Assembly: GCA_007751475.1 (NCBI GenBank)
Contig: CP036434.1
Location: 496,001 to 560,000, forward strand
Direction of reading: 5' to 3'
DNA from: Saltatorellus ferox
GTDB lineage: Bacteria; Planctomycetota; UBA1135; GCA-002686595
DNA: 64,000 nucleotides
The notes below the pieces were generated by a model. That model did not search any database. It was not told where the DNA came from and saw only the letters and a list, made by a program, of their open reading frames with translations. The position numbers and the translations under genes were made by a program. How positions within the stretch are numbered: position 1 is the first letter of the stretch; every line of letters starts with the position of its first letter. Below are positions 1-9,194 of the stretch, one piece after another.

Positions 1-133
1 CCCCGAAGCGATGGGTGGCCTCTCCCACGACCTCCAGCCGGCCGGGTTCGGTGTCGATAGCCAGCGGGATCCGCGCACCGCTCGCTGGGAACAGCATCGT
101 CGAGATCAGCGGAAGGGCGAAGAGGAGCGACAC
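1..133 (-). CDS. Start of an unidentified secreted protein (runs off the window)
   Basis: This is the N-terminal 44 codons of a reverse-strand frame that continues past the window edge. A GTG at 133-131 is the only usable start after the in-frame stop at 154-152. It opens a hydrophobic stretch (MSLLFALPLISTMLFPAS) that resembles a signal peptide, followed by a mature-looking region (ARIPLAIDTEPGRLEV). An internal ATG at 97-95 is an alternative start but would cut the hydrophobic region. Too little is present to name a family. The gene is divergent from the FG-GAP gene at 414, and a palindromic repeat element lies between them. Confidence 0.4.
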   Translation of the reverse strand, partial: MSLLFALPLISTMLFPASGARIPLAIDTEPGRLEVVGEATHRFG

Positions 134-213
134 GAAGCGGCCTACGTCCTTCTATCGCATTCAGTAGGAAGCGTAGGCCGAAATTTCTCAGCCATGGCCA
201 TTTGCGTGACGAT

Positions 214-340
214 GGCGGTGCGGAACCCGGGCGGTAGGGAACCCGACCCAAAGCCGCCATGTTTCGGTTCGAAGAGGAGGGTTCGGAATCGAAATGTGGC
301 GGATCTGGGTCGGGTTCGGTACCGCGTACGGCGGGAACCG
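214..340. repeat. Palindromic GGTACC-family intergenic element, copy A
   Basis: The left arm (about 231-273) and right arm (about 282-325) are imperfect inverted repeats of each other. They share the words AACCCGACCCAAAGCCGCCA and GGGTCGGGTTCGGTACCGC with the longer palindrome at 55082-55180. The element lies in the 280-bp gap between a reverse-strand partial gene and the FG-GAP gene at 414. I see no credible gene in this gap. Confidence 0.75.
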
Positions 341-413
341 GGTCTACTCGCTCCGTCTGATTGACGACCACGCCGTTTCCGGCACGTCCGCACCCGCACC
401 AGGACAGTGACAG

Positions 414-2123
414 ATGAAGAACACGATCATGATTCCTGTAACAGCGTCAACGCTCACCCGGACACTGGCTGTGGGCTGCCTCTGGGCTCTGGCTCTTGGA
501 ACGCAGCATGCATTCGCCCAGCGGATCATTCGGATCATCGACGGCGCGCCGTCGATGACCTTGTACCGACCGGGTTCCATGGATGACGTCGACGGGGACG
601 GGAAGGACGACATCTTCATGTATGGATCCTCAGCGGCGGCGTTCGCCGGGAGCCATGTGGTGGCATTCTCCAGCCAAAGCTTCGTCCCGCTATGGACTCA
701 AGCTGTCAACACCATCGGCAATGTCGTCGGGACTTGCCGGACGGCAGAGTCAGTTGTTCTCGGTGACTTCGATGGCGATGGATTCGACGATGTTGCTGTT
801 GGATGTCCAGGAGTCGGAGGGCTCAGCGAGGTCTTTGTCCTCGACGGTAGGACCGGCAGCGAGATCACTCGGGTCACGTATCCTGCTTGTTGCTTCGGGC
901 ACTTCCTCGGCGCGCCAGGTGATGTGAACGGCGACGGGTACGCTGACTTGATTGTCTCGACATTCTTCGAGCAACGTGTCTTCCTGGGCCCTTCCGGGCA
1001 GTTCGCGTACGCGATTCCAGGTAGCGAAGATTCTGGCCTCGGCGCAGGCGGAGTGGGCGACATCGACATGGATGGGGCCGACGACTTCGTCCTTGGATGG
1101 GGCTCAACGGGGGTGGTGGATCTCCACTCCGGGCGGACAGGGGCGCTTCTCGGCTCCACGTGCGTCTTCCCCAACGGCTGCGGCGGCGTCTACGGATTCG
1201 AGCCCATTGGCCTCGGTGATATCAACGGCGATCAGATTCCCGACTTCGCCGTCTCAGCTCACAACGTCTTGATTCCGGCTTCGAATGGAGGGGTCGGGCT
1301 GATCAGGATGATTTCCGGAGCCGATCTGTCGACCATTCACGAGGTGACCGGTCGCCCGGAGCTCTCTCCGGAATCCTGTCGCGAGTTCCTGGGTCAGTCC
1401 CTGGGTGGGGGCCACGATCTCAATGGGGATGGGATCAACGACGTGGTCGCGACGGGAGGTGACCCCTTCTGCTTTCACTCTGGCATCGCCATCTCTGGCC
1501 GCACGGGCCAGATCCTGGCCCGCGTTCGTCCTCAGATTCATGGAGGAGAACTGGAGCTGAGCCATCCCGTGCACAGCGATCTCTTCATCGACTCCGCCAC
1601 AACGCTATCCGACGTGGACGGTGACGGCTACGACGACTGGGCGGTGACGAACTCTCGCGCCGGCTTTGGCGGCGTTCTCTCGGGTCGAGTGATCATCCTC
1701 GCGGGCGAGCCCGGCGACGTGGAGCATGTCTGCGACAGCGTTCCGCAATCGCTCGGTGCCGCCGCGCGGATCTACTTCTACGACGCCATCTCGGTGGGCA
1801 CGCGCGGTCTCGAGGTGCACGTGGAAGAAGCGATTCCGGATAGCGTGGCGCTGCTTCTTTACGGCCATCGTGCGCCCCCCGTGCCCTTCGGCGACGGCGT
1901 GCTCTGCATCGACCCCCAGTCGGCCGTTCGCTACGGCGGGCCCGTGCGGATCGGGAGCAACGGATCGTTGACCAAGAGCGTGGACTGGGGTGACTCCACC
2001 TTGAGCCAAGGCGCGGGAGCCTGGGCCGTGGGCTCCAGCTGGACGATCCAAGCGGTGTTCCGGGACCCTGGTGCAGCGAGCGGATTCAACACGACGGACG
2101 CGGTGGAGGCGACCTTCAACTGA
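414..2123 (+). CDS. Secreted FG-GAP/VCBS-repeat protein with shared C-terminal module
   Basis: This 569-residue protein has a signal peptide of about 36 residues ending AFAQ. Seven FG-GAP-type calcium-binding repeats follow (for example DVDGDGKDD, DFDGDGFDD, DVNGDGYAD, DINGDQIPD, DVDGDGYDD). Seven repeats suggest one integrin-alpha-like seven-bladed propeller. Residues about 438 to the end form a divergent copy of the C-terminal module found in five other secreted proteins of this window. It keeps the first cysteine and a later LC pair, but the GAIGRY core is reduced to SAVRYGG. The protein is probably exported and cell-surface or extracellular. Its ligand is unknown. It appears to be a single-gene transcript, with a repeat element on each side. 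Confidence 0.85.
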   Translation: MKNTIMIPVTASTLTRTLAVGCLWALALGTQHAFAQRIIRIIDGAPSMTLYRPGSMDDVDGDGKDDIFMYGSSAAAFAGSHVVAFSSQSFVPLWTQAVNTIGNVVGTCRTAESVVLGDFDGDGFDDVAVGCPGVGGLSEVFVLDGRTGSEITRVTYPACCFGHFLGAPGDVNGDGYADLIVSTFFEQRVFLGPSGQFAYAIPGSEDSGLGAGGVGDIDMDGADDFVLGWGSTGVVDLHSGRTGALLGSTCVFPNGCGGVYGFEPIGLGDINGDQIPDFAVSAHNVLIPASNGGVGLIRMISGADLSTIHEVTGRPELSPESCREFLGQSLGGGHDLNGDGINDVVATGGDPFCFHSGIAISGRTGQILARVRPQIHGGELELSHPVHSDLFIDSATTLSDVDGDGYDDWAVTNSRAGFGGVLSGRVIILAGEPGDVEHVCDSVPQSLGAAARIYFYDAISVGTRGLEVHVEEAIPDSVALLLYGHRAPPVPFGDGVLCIDPQSAVRYGGPVRIGSNGSLTKSVDWGDSTLSQGAGAWAVGSSWTIQAVFRDPGAASGFNTTDAVEATFN

Positions 2124-2142
2124 ACGGAAAAGAAGTGCAAAC

Positions 2143-2215
2143 TGGCGGTTCCACCAAGTCGGAACGTGGCGGCTTTGGGCCAGGCTCGGTACCGCGGTAC
2201 CGCCACGGTACCGCC
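2143..2215. repeat. GGTACC-family element, copy B (single arm)
   Basis: The segment contains GGAACGTGGCGGCTTTGGG, then CTCGGTACCGCGGTACCGCC and CGGTACCGCC. It matches the right arm of the 55082-55180 palindrome, with a few changes and extra GGTACC cores. It lies between the stop of the FG-GAP gene and the stop of the convergent lipoprotein gene. A role in transcription termination is possible. Confidence 0.65.
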
Positions 2216-2234
2216 AAAGGGGGGATAGAAAGGT

Positions 2235-3068
2235 TCAGCGCTGGCCGGACGGGGAGTGCTTCTCCAGCGTCGCGCGGTACGTGTCAGGAACCTTCTCGCC
2301 CATTCCTTCGAGAGCGTCCGCGGAGCGCCAGGCTTCCTCGTAGTCGGCGACGTTGACCTGGGTCTTGAATGCCTGCAGTTGAACGTAGCCGCGGTCGGAA
2401 GGGGCGGCGGTCGCCAGTGCTCGAGCGAAGAGGGGACGCAGCTGATCCTGGATTCGCACGATCTCGGCCTGGGAGGGGACTCCTTCCGTCGGTACCCGCG
2501 CGCCCGCTTGCGCTGCGATCAGGAACGCGCAGTCGGCCATTCGCACGGGGTGCTCCTGGCCCAGCTCGATCGACGTGGCCGCAAAGTCCCCGGCCTCCAG
2601 GTAGTTCTGGTGGTCCTGGTAAACGCACGCGAAGCCATAGAACACATCGGGGTTCGTCTCATCGAGGAGCCACGCCTGATTGAGACGCTTCATCGCCATT
2701 TCGTACTGATCCTCGAGGTAAAACTTCAGACCCTTCTGCGCGTAGACCTCGCTCGCGGACTCGCGGCCGCCGAATGCGGCCGACGTCTGGGCGATGAACT
2801 GCTTGTCCGCGGCAGAAACCAGCCATTGGCTGCGATCCGTCTGGCCGTACATGGGCAGGATGTTGGTGGGGATCTTGGCGTCCGGATCGAGCTCGAGAAG
2901 ACGGTCCGCGCCGACGGCCCAAACGGGCGGAACGGCCGAGTCATGGTCGGGAGCCGCCGCGGAAGCCGCCGCGGGCGCTGGCGCGGGTGAGGCACAGGCG
3001 GCAGCAAGGAGGACGACGGTCGTCAGAAAAATCGCAGCGGCAAGACCGCGTGGCTGGGTGAGCTTCAT
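2235..3068 (-). CDS. Lipoprotein, TPR-like
   Basis: This 277-residue protein has a lipoprotein signal peptide: a hydrophobic core (AAAIFLTTVVLLAAAC) with cysteine 25 as the likely lipidated residue. An Ala/Pro-rich linker follows. The centre (about residues 105-160) has helical tetratricopeptide character, for example LKFYLEDQYEMAMKRLNQAWLLDETNPDVFYGFACVYQDHQNYLEAG written here only as landmarks LKFYLEDQYEMAMKRLNQAW and NPDVFYGFACVYQDHQNYLE. It is probably anchored facing the periplasm and may act as a protein-interaction scaffold. No catalytic motif is visible and the function is unknown. Confidence 0.8.
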   Translation of the reverse strand: MKLTQPRGLAAAIFLTTVVLLAAACASPAPAPAAASAAAPDHDSAVPPVWAVGADRLLELDPDAKIPTNILPMYGQTDRSQWLVSAADKQFIAQTSAAFGGRESASEVYAQKGLKFYLEDQYEMAMKRLNQAWLLDETNPDVFYGFACVYQDHQNYLEAGDFAATSIELGQEHPVRMADCAFLIAAQAGARVPTEGVPSQAEIVRIQDQLRPLFARALATAAPSDRGYVQLQAFKTQVNVADYEEAWRSADALEGMGEKVPDTYRATLEKHSPSGQR

Positions 3069-3130
3069 GGCCTGGAGGATAGCAGGGACCGGCGGAAGCC
3101 ATCCCCAGAGCGTGGCAGCACCGCCAAAGG

Positions 3131-3664
3131 TTACTCGTCCTCGGCGGGACTCTTCGGCGCGACGCCCGACTCTTCGACAGGGCCGACGACCATCTTGCCC
3201 ATGGCCTCCGGTCGCTGGCTCAGGTGCCCTTCATCGACCGGCTCGGGCGGATAGCAAACCTCGCCCATGATCTCGGGTGGCCGCGCCAGCGGCTCGTCGA
3301 CGAGGTCTGAATTCGAGGACGTTGGACCGGGCTCCGGGTCCGGGTGCGTCGCCGAGGGTGCGTCGTCGGTGCACGCCACGAGCATGCCAGAGGCGACCAC
3401 CAGCCCCAGGCCTGCCAGCCTCTTGCCCTGCGAAGAGGTTTCCGGAAGGTAAACCGGCCGCCCGCCTTCGTCGAGTTCGACGCGCATGCAGACGCGTTCG
3501 CTGGAGTCCTCCACCAGCCTCTTCGCTGCGGCCTTCGTCATGGCCGAGCCGTCCACCACGTGCAGCGCGCACTGGCCGCAGTAGCGCCGGGATCCAGCTC
3601 CCAGCAATTCCGCCCAGCGCATGGGACAGGGCTCTTCGATCTTCAGCTCGCGCTCGTTCTTCAT
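3131..3664 (-). CDS. Cys-cluster protein with internal lipobox-like membrane segment
   Basis: The start is placed at the ATG at 3664 (MKNERELKIEEPCPMRW), 16 codons inside the longest frame, because the conserved-looking domain starts there. The protein then has 177 residues. Residues 13-61 hold a cysteine pattern, CPMRW...RYCGQC...MT...RVC (C13, C29, C32, C59), that could bind a metal. A single hydrophobic segment at about 82-97 (LAGLGLVVASGMLVAC) ends in a lipobox-like LVAC. An acidic, Pro-rich tail follows. I recall this layout from uncharacterised proteins of several environmental phyla but cannot name a family. It suggests a cytoplasmic Cys domain with an exported tail. Confidence 0.65.
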   Translation of the reverse strand: MKNERELKIEEPCPMRWAELLGAGSRRYCGQCALHVVDGSAMTKAAAKRLVEDSSERVCMRVELDEGGRPVYLPETSSQGKRLAGLGLVVASGMLVACTDDAPSATHPDPEPGPTSSNSDLVDEPLARPPEIMGEVCYPPEPVDEGHLSQRPEAMGKMVVGPVEESGVAPKSPAEDE

Positions 3665-3823
3665 GTTTGCCTCGACGGTCTCCGGGAGCAGCTGAAGTGC
3701 CGCTTCACCCACGTCGGCTCTCCAACGTCGCGGTGATGCGACGGCTTGGGACTATCTGCCGAAGTTCTCCGCGGCGTCCCACGTTGCTACACGGCCTCGT
3801 GCACGAGCGGCGGGCATCGCGAC

Positions 3824-4885
3824 TCAGTCGAACGTGATGCGCAGGCCGCCCGTGAAGTTCGACGTCGGGGTCATCGCGGGCCCGGGCTCGACGTCTCGGA
3901 ACCACGCCTGGAAGTGCCAGGTTTCCCCCGCGACGACCGGCACCGCCCCGTTCGGCTGGGGCATCGCCGCGAGGTCGAGGTCCAGCTCGAACGCGCGCGC
4001 CGTGCCCGAGTTCTTGATCTGACCTGGCCCGACGTAGCGGCCAATCGCTCCGCCCAGGCAGAGCGTTCCCGCGCTTCCGCCCGCCGCCGGCACCATGCCG
4101 GCGCCGCGACTGGTGAGGAAGAAGCCGAACGTGTTCTCGGGCAGCTGCCACGCGCGGAGCCGGAGCTGGTTCGCGGCAGCCGAGGTGGAACCGGTGGCCG
4201 AGCAAAACCCTCGTTCGCGCAGGCTCGTCTCCTCGGACTCGCAGTGCGCGTCGCCGATCGGGGTCACGGCGGAGATCATCAGGTCATCGATGAGCAGCGA
4301 CCGGAACGTGGTCACGATCTCGAAGTCGAGGCGGCGCGTTCCCGTGGGAAGCGTCCACCCGTGCCATTCGTACGCGCCGCACGGGCCCTGGAGTTGCAGC
4401 AGCCTTCGATCGAGTTCGATGCCGAGGTCGTCCAGGAACACGACTTCCCAGAGGCGCGAGTCGGGCACCTGCGGATCGATCGTGTCCGACGCGAAGTAGC
4501 CGCCGAGCGCGACCTGGTCCGCGCCCATCACCAGGGAGAAGCTGGACAGGAAAGCACCGAACTGACGGTTGCCCGAGCGGTGCATCGAGCCGCAGTAGGG
4601 CGAGAGCGTCGCGTCGTGGATCTGGATCAAGTTGGGGAAACTCGTCGCGCAGATCGACGCCGTGCCGCCGAAGGCACCTCCGAGGAGGCACGGTGCGCCG
4701 GTGGGGGGGTGCTGGCCGCCGAACTGAGTCGACTGCGATTCGAAGCCCTCGAACTGCTCGCCGATGAACGGGGCCAGGGGCGTGGCTTGTCCCACCTGGG
4801 TCATCGGTGCCACGGGGGAGCTCCACGCAGGCGAGACTGCAAGGGCGAGCGTGAGGAGAGTCAACGGACGGGGCGCGTAAAGCAT
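3824..4885 (-). CDS. Secreted protein with shared C-terminal module
   Basis: The start is set at the ATG at 4885 (MLYAPRPLTLLTLALAVSPA), which gives a clean signal peptide; the longer frame adds 41 unlikely residues. The protein has 353 residues. Residues about 25-225 have no recognisable motif, though the middle reads like a beta-sandwich (WHGWTLPTGTRRLDFEIVTT). Residues about 228 to the end are a full copy of the C-terminal module, with a leading cysteine, GTLCLGGAIGRYVGPGQIK, PQPNGAV, TWHFQAWFRD and TSNFTGGLRI. It is probably extracellular. It is divergent from the M64 peptidase gene, with about 236 bp between them. Confidence 0.75.
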   Translation of the reverse strand: MLYAPRPLTLLTLALAVSPAWSSPVAPMTQVGQATPLAPFIGEQFEGFESQSTQFGGQHPPTGAPCLLGGAFGGTASICATSFPNLIQIHDATLSPYCGSMHRSGNRQFGAFLSSFSLVMGADQVALGGYFASDTIDPQVPDSRLWEVVFLDDLGIELDRRLLQLQGPCGAYEWHGWTLPTGTRRLDFEIVTTFRSLLIDDLMISAVTPIGDAHCESEETSLRERGFCSATGSTSAAANQLRLRAWQLPENTFGFFLTSRGAGMVPAAGGSAGTLCLGGAIGRYVGPGQIKNSGTARAFELDLDLAAMPQPNGAVPVVAGETWHFQAWFRDVEPGPAMTPTSNFTGGLRITFD

Positions 4886-5121
4886 GATAGGCACGAACTG
4901 GAGGCCGGAGGAGACCCCGTGGATGGAGTCCTGAACGGAGACGAAGCGTGAGAAGCTGTCGCGGGCCCTCACGGATCTCGTCTTTGCTCCAGGAACTCTG
5001 GAACCCAAGAAAACGGGATCAGGAGAACCTCCGGGCCCTAGAGTGCGTCACGTTGAGGTACCTCCGCCGGTGCCCTTCGAGAACCGGGACGCGCGGAGGC
5101 CCTTCTCCCACCCAGCGCCCG

Positions 5122-6891
5122 ATGTCCTTTCGTTTCACGCAGCGCCCTCTGCGCGCCCTCATCCTCCCCGTGGCAGGCCCGACGCTCGTCGCCGCCGCCG
5201 CAGCCGTCGCCCTCCAGAACTCGCCCCAGGGCCACGTTCGCTGGAACGAGCCTGCGCCCGAGGGCTTCGAGACGGTCTTCTACGATGGTCCCGGCCTTCG
5301 CGGAGAGCTGACCGGCGGAGCCACGCTCCAGCCCGCCATGGAGAACCTCTCCGAGCTGCCCGTGACCCCCGCGCCGGTCACGACGCTCTTCCGCGGTGAG
5401 GCGGCTGGCCTCGCCCAGGTGGCCCCGTCGGGCCAGCGGCTCCTCGGCGCCGACAACCGCGTCGACCTCGTCTTCGTGGGGGACGGCTACACCGCGTCGG
5501 AGCTCGGCACCTACCAGAACCACGTCAACAACGTCGTCGGCGGCCTCTTCAGCACCGAGCCGCTGACGAGCTACATCGACTACTTCGCGGTGCACCGCAT
5601 CGACGTGATCTCGAACGAGTCGGGCGTCGACAACGATCCGTCCCAGGGCATCCTGCGCGACACGGCCCTCGACATGCAGTTCTGGTGCAGCGGCATCGAG
5701 CGCCTGCTCTGCGTCAGCGTCGGCGCCGCGTACTCCTACGCCAACAACGCGCCCAGCGTCGACCAGGTCATCGCGCTCGCCAACACGACCAAGTACGGCG
5801 GCGCCGGCTACCTCAGCTCGAACCTGGCGACGAGTTCGGGGGGCAACAGCGCGGCGGTGGAGATCGTCAAGCACGAACTCGGGCACTCCCTGGGTCGCCT
5901 CGCCGACGAGTACACCTACGGAGGCCCCACCAACTGGACCGGCGGCGAGCCGAGCGGCCAGAACGTCTCGACCTACGAGGCCGCCACCATGGCGAGCAAC
6001 GGCCAGAAGTGGGCGAACTGGCTCGGCGCCAGCGCATCCGGCTTCGACGGCACGATCGGAACGTTCGAGGGAGCGCAGTACAGCGTCACCGGGATCTACC
6101 GCCCGTCGAACAATTCGCTCATGCGCGCCCTGGGCCGGAACTTCAATCTCGTCGGCGCCGAGCAGGTGCTGAAGGAGATCTACCGCAAGGTCGAGCCGAT
6201 CGATTCGGCGTCCGATCCGGCCCTCGACTACACCGACGCCGACACGCTCGTCGTCAGCCCCATGAACGTGGTAGGCGCGCCGCTCAGCATCCAGTGGTCG
6301 CTCGATGGAACGCCGATCCCGGGGGCCACCGGCATGTCCCTGGATCTCGGAACACTGGGCCTTGGCGGCTGCATGGCGGAGGTCAGCGTGCGCGTCGTCG
6401 ACGAGACCCCCTGGGTCCGGGACGAGACATTCCGCGCGGCGCGCATGACCCAGGAGCTGACCTACCGCATCAACGAGGTCTGGACGTCGCTCGAGTGCGT
6501 CGCCAGTCCGAACTCGGTCGGCGCGGGAGCTGACCTCTCGATCCTCGGATCGCCATCGCTGGCGGACGAGGACCTGGGGCTCTCGATCGGCAGCGGTCCG
6601 GTCGGCGCACCCGTGCTGTTCTTCTACGGAAGCGCGCCCTCCAGCGTGGCACTCGGCGAAGGCACCCTCTGCGCGGGCGGGACGATCCAGCGAGTGACGG
6701 TTCGCTTCTTCGACAACCTCGGCCAGGCCTTCCACACCGTCGACTTCCAGAACGACCCGGTCTCCAGCGGCGCCACGGCCCTGCTTCCGGGCACGACCTG
6801 GATCTTCCAGGGCTGGTACCGCGACACGGCGACCGGCGGCGCGGCCACGTTCAACTTTTCCAGTGCACAGAACGTGAGCTTCTGCCCGTAA
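5122..6891 (+). CDS. Secreted M64-family metallopeptidase
   Basis: This is a zinc peptidase of the IgA-peptidase M64 family, secreted. The ATG at 5122 (MSFRFTQRPLRALILPVAG) is chosen because it begins a signal peptide; the longest frame adds 58 residues of poor quality. Of 589 residues, about 110-370 carry the catalytic domain. It begins at NRVDLVFVGDGYTASELGTY and has the metal site HELGHSLGRLADEY (H251, E252, H255, and D262 as a likely third ligand). Residues about 458 to the end are a divergent copy of the shared C-terminal module (two cysteines, GTTWIFQGWYRD). The substrate cannot be told; IgA specificity should not be assumed. The APC permease gene starts 10 bp downstream. Confidence 0.88.
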   Translation: MSFRFTQRPLRALILPVAGPTLVAAAAAVALQNSPQGHVRWNEPAPEGFETVFYDGPGLRGELTGGATLQPAMENLSELPVTPAPVTTLFRGEAAGLAQVAPSGQRLLGADNRVDLVFVGDGYTASELGTYQNHVNNVVGGLFSTEPLTSYIDYFAVHRIDVISNESGVDNDPSQGILRDTALDMQFWCSGIERLLCVSVGAAYSYANNAPSVDQVIALANTTKYGGAGYLSSNLATSSGGNSAAVEIVKHELGHSLGRLADEYTYGGPTNWTGGEPSGQNVSTYEAATMASNGQKWANWLGASASGFDGTIGTFEGAQYSVTGIYRPSNNSLMRALGRNFNLVGAEQVLKEIYRKVEPIDSASDPALDYTDADTLVVSPMNVVGAPLSIQWSLDGTPIPGATGMSLDLGTLGLGGCMAEVSVRVVDETPWVRDETFRAARMTQELTYRINEVWTSLECVASPNSVGAGADLSILGSPSLADEDLGLSIGSGPVGAPVLFFYGSAPSSVALGEGTLCAGGTIQRVTVRFFDNLGQAFHTVDFQNDPVSSGATALLPGTTWIFQGWYRDTATGGAATFNFSSAQNVSFCP

Positions 6892-6901
6892 CCTGCGGCG
6901 C

Positions 6902-9130
6902 ATGAGCGTCCCCGTCGAGCCCCAGCGCAGCATTGGTCTCTTCGGCGCGACGGCCATCGGCGTCGGCGCCATCGTCGGCGGCGGGATCCTCGCCCTCGCG
7001 GGCTCGGCGCTCGCGGTCACGGGGCCCAGCGCTCTCCTGGCGTTCACGGCCAACGGCGTGATCGCCATCATCACCGCGCTGTCATTCGCCGAGCTTTCGA
7101 CGGCCTTCCCGCAGTCGGGCGGCACCTACACGTTCGCCAAGCGCGTGCTGGCGGTGGGGCCCGCGTTCGCCGTGGGCTGGGTCGTCTGGTTCGCCTCGAT
7201 CATCGCGGCGGTCCTGTACGCGCTCGGCACGGCGACCTTCGTGGCGAACGGCCTGGCGGGCGGGCTCGAGGCCTTCGGCGTCGCAGCGCCGGAGTGGCTC
7301 GCCGGGCGCGGGATGCTCCTCCTCACGGCGCTCGTCGCCACCCTCGCGAGCGCGCTCGTTCTCGTTCGATCGACGGGCGGCGGCGGAAGCGCCGTCAGCG
7401 TGGCCAAGGTCGCCGTCTTCGCCGTGCTGATCCTCGGCGGCGCCTGGGTGGGACTGCGCACCATGCCGCCCGCCGTCGAGCGCATGACGCCGTTCTTCCC
7501 CGGCGGCGCCAGCGGCTTCTTCCAGGCGATGGGCTACACCTTCATCGCGCTCCAGGGCTTCGACCTCGTGGCCGCCGTCGCAGGCGAGGTGAAAGACCCG
7601 CGGAAGACGCTTCCGCGCGCGATGCTCCTCTCCCTCGGGGTCGCGCTGATCGTGTACGTGCCGCTCCTCGTGGTGGTCATCGTGCTCGGGGTCGCGCCCG
7701 GCGAGACGATCCAGGCCCTCGCGTCCGCGAACCCCGACACCGTGGTCGCTCTCGCGGCCCAGCGCTACCTCGGCCTGCCCGGTTTCTGGCTGGTCGTCGC
7801 GGCGGGCCTCCTCTCGATGTTCTCCGCGTTGCTGGCGAACGTCTACGCCGCGTCGCGGATCGCCCAGGCGATGGCGCGCGATCGGACGCTGCCCGCGTCG
7901 CTGGAGCGCGTCGATCCCGCCCGCGGCACGCCCGCGATCGCCGTCCTCGTGACGGCCGGCATCGCGGCCGTCTTCATGCTGGTCGTCGGCGACGTGGCGG
8001 CCGCGGGCGCGGCGTCCAGTCTGATCTTCCTGTGCACGTTCGCGCTCGTGCAGGTGCTCTGCGTCGTCGCGCGCCACCGCAGGCCGAAGCACACGGGCTT
8101 TCGGGTACCGCTCTGGCCCTGGCTGCCGCTCTTCGGCGCGGCACTCTGCGGCGGGCTGGCGATCTTCCAGAGCCTTGCCGTGCCCCGCGCAGGGCTTGTG
8201 GCGCTCGTCTGGCTGCTCCTGGGCGGGATCGCCTACGGGCTTCGCTTCGGCCCGCGCGCCCGCGTCCAGGACGCGCTCGCCGAGGCCGTCGACGCGGATC
8301 TTCTGGAGCTGCGCGGTCGGAGTCCGCTCGTACTCGTTCCGACGTCTCATCCGTCGAACGCCGGCGCGCTCTCGCTGATGGGAGCGTGCATCGCGCCGCC
8401 GCGCGTCGGGCGCGTACTGATGCTCAACGTGGTCAAGCCGTTCTCGGCTCGCGCCCCCGAGGAGATGGCGCGGTCCCTCGATCAATCCGCGGGCGTGCTT
8501 CGCGATTCGCTGGGGGCCGCCCTTCGCGCGGGTGCGCGCGCCGAGGCGCTCGCGACGGTGGGACTCGAGCCGCTGGAGGAGATCGAGCGGGTCGCGCGCC
8601 TCTACCGCTGCGCGACGCTGCTCCTCGGGATGAGCGAACTCTCGGATGCGAAGCTGCGCGGCCAGCTCGAGTCGCTCGTGAGTCGCTTGACCTGCAACGT
8701 CGCGCTCCTGCGGATTCCGACGGGCTGGCGGCCCGAGGGCATCCGCCGCGTCCTCGTGCCGGTGCACGGAACCGGCGCCCACAGCGCGCTCCGCGCGCGG
8801 CTCCTGGCCAGCCTGTTCCACCGCGCGGCGCCCGAGATGGAGGTCACCTATCTGCTGGTCCTGCCAGCGGACACGACGCCAGCCATTCGCGAGCGGCGCG
8901 AGCGCTCCTACGAATACCTGATGCGCGAGGAAGCGGTGGCCCCGTCCGTGATTCGCACGCGGCTCTCCGACGACGTGGGGACGGCGCTGGCGGAGGCGTC
9001 CCTGGAGTGCGACTTCTTGATCCTCGGCCTGTCGCGCCTCGATCGCAACCGCCGCGCGTTCAGCGAGATGACGCGCAAGCTGATCGCGACGACGAGCGGC
9101 GCGGTGCTGCTGATCAGCGAAGGGTCCTGA
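6902..9130 (+). CDS. APC-family amino-acid permease with C-terminal universal-stress domains
   Basis: Residues 1 to about 445 form a 12-helix amino acid/polyamine/organocation transporter with the TM1 glycine motif GVGAIVGGGI. Residues about 455-742 are cytoplasmic and look like two universal-stress-protein (UspA-like) units, the first starting PLVLVPTSHPSNAGALSL and the second RRVLVPVHGTGAHS. The second ends DFLILGLSRLDRN...LISEGS. This permease-Usp architecture is known in other bacteria, where the tail may sense nucleotide or energy state. The substrate is unknown. The gene starts 10 bp after the M64 peptidase, so co-transcription is likely, and it is convergent with the gene at 9195. Confidence 0.87.
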   Translation: MSVPVEPQRSIGLFGATAIGVGAIVGGGILALAGSALAVTGPSALLAFTANGVIAIITALSFAELSTAFPQSGGTYTFAKRVLAVGPAFAVGWVVWFASIIAAVLYALGTATFVANGLAGGLEAFGVAAPEWLAGRGMLLLTALVATLASALVLVRSTGGGGSAVSVAKVAVFAVLILGGAWVGLRTMPPAVERMTPFFPGGASGFFQAMGYTFIALQGFDLVAAVAGEVKDPRKTLPRAMLLSLGVALIVYVPLLVVVIVLGVAPGETIQALASANPDTVVALAAQRYLGLPGFWLVVAAGLLSMFSALLANVYAASRIAQAMARDRTLPASLERVDPARGTPAIAVLVTAGIAAVFMLVVGDVAAAGAASSLIFLCTFALVQVLCVVARHRRPKHTGFRVPLWPWLPLFGAALCGGLAIFQSLAVPRAGLVALVWLLLGGIAYGLRFGPRARVQDALAEAVDADLLELRGRSPLVLVPTSHPSNAGALSLMGACIAPPRVGRVLMLNVVKPFSARAPEEMARSLDQSAGVLRDSLGAALRAGARAEALATVGLEPLEEIERVARLYRCATLLLGMSELSDAKLRGQLESLVSRLTCNVALLRIPTGWRPEGIRRVLVPVHGTGAHSALRARLLASLFHRAAPEMEVTYLLVLPADTTPAIRERRERSYEYLMREEAVAPSVIRTRLSDDVGTALAEASLECDFLILGLSRLDRNRRAFSEMTRKLIATTSGAVLLISEGS

Positions 9131-9194
9131 TCCCCTGGTCAATCCGCAGCGCTGTTTGGCGTGCGGCTGAGTCCGGCCGCTGTCTGCGGCGGCG

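Noticed and set aside
11..364. Forward frame of 117 codons at the window start
   Set aside because: It runs through the palindromic element and gives a translation with no domain. The reverse frame with a signal-peptide-like start is the better candidate.
5038..7125. Long reverse-strand frame of 695 codons opposite the M64 peptidase gene
   Set aside because: It is the antisense shadow of a clearly coding gene in GC-rich DNA. The translation is Arg/Val/Asp-rich without any domain.
9163..9180. Terminator between the convergent genes ending at 9130 and 9195
   Set aside because: The stem GCGGC/GCCGC is only 5 bp with an 8-nt loop and no T-run, which is common by chance at this GC content.
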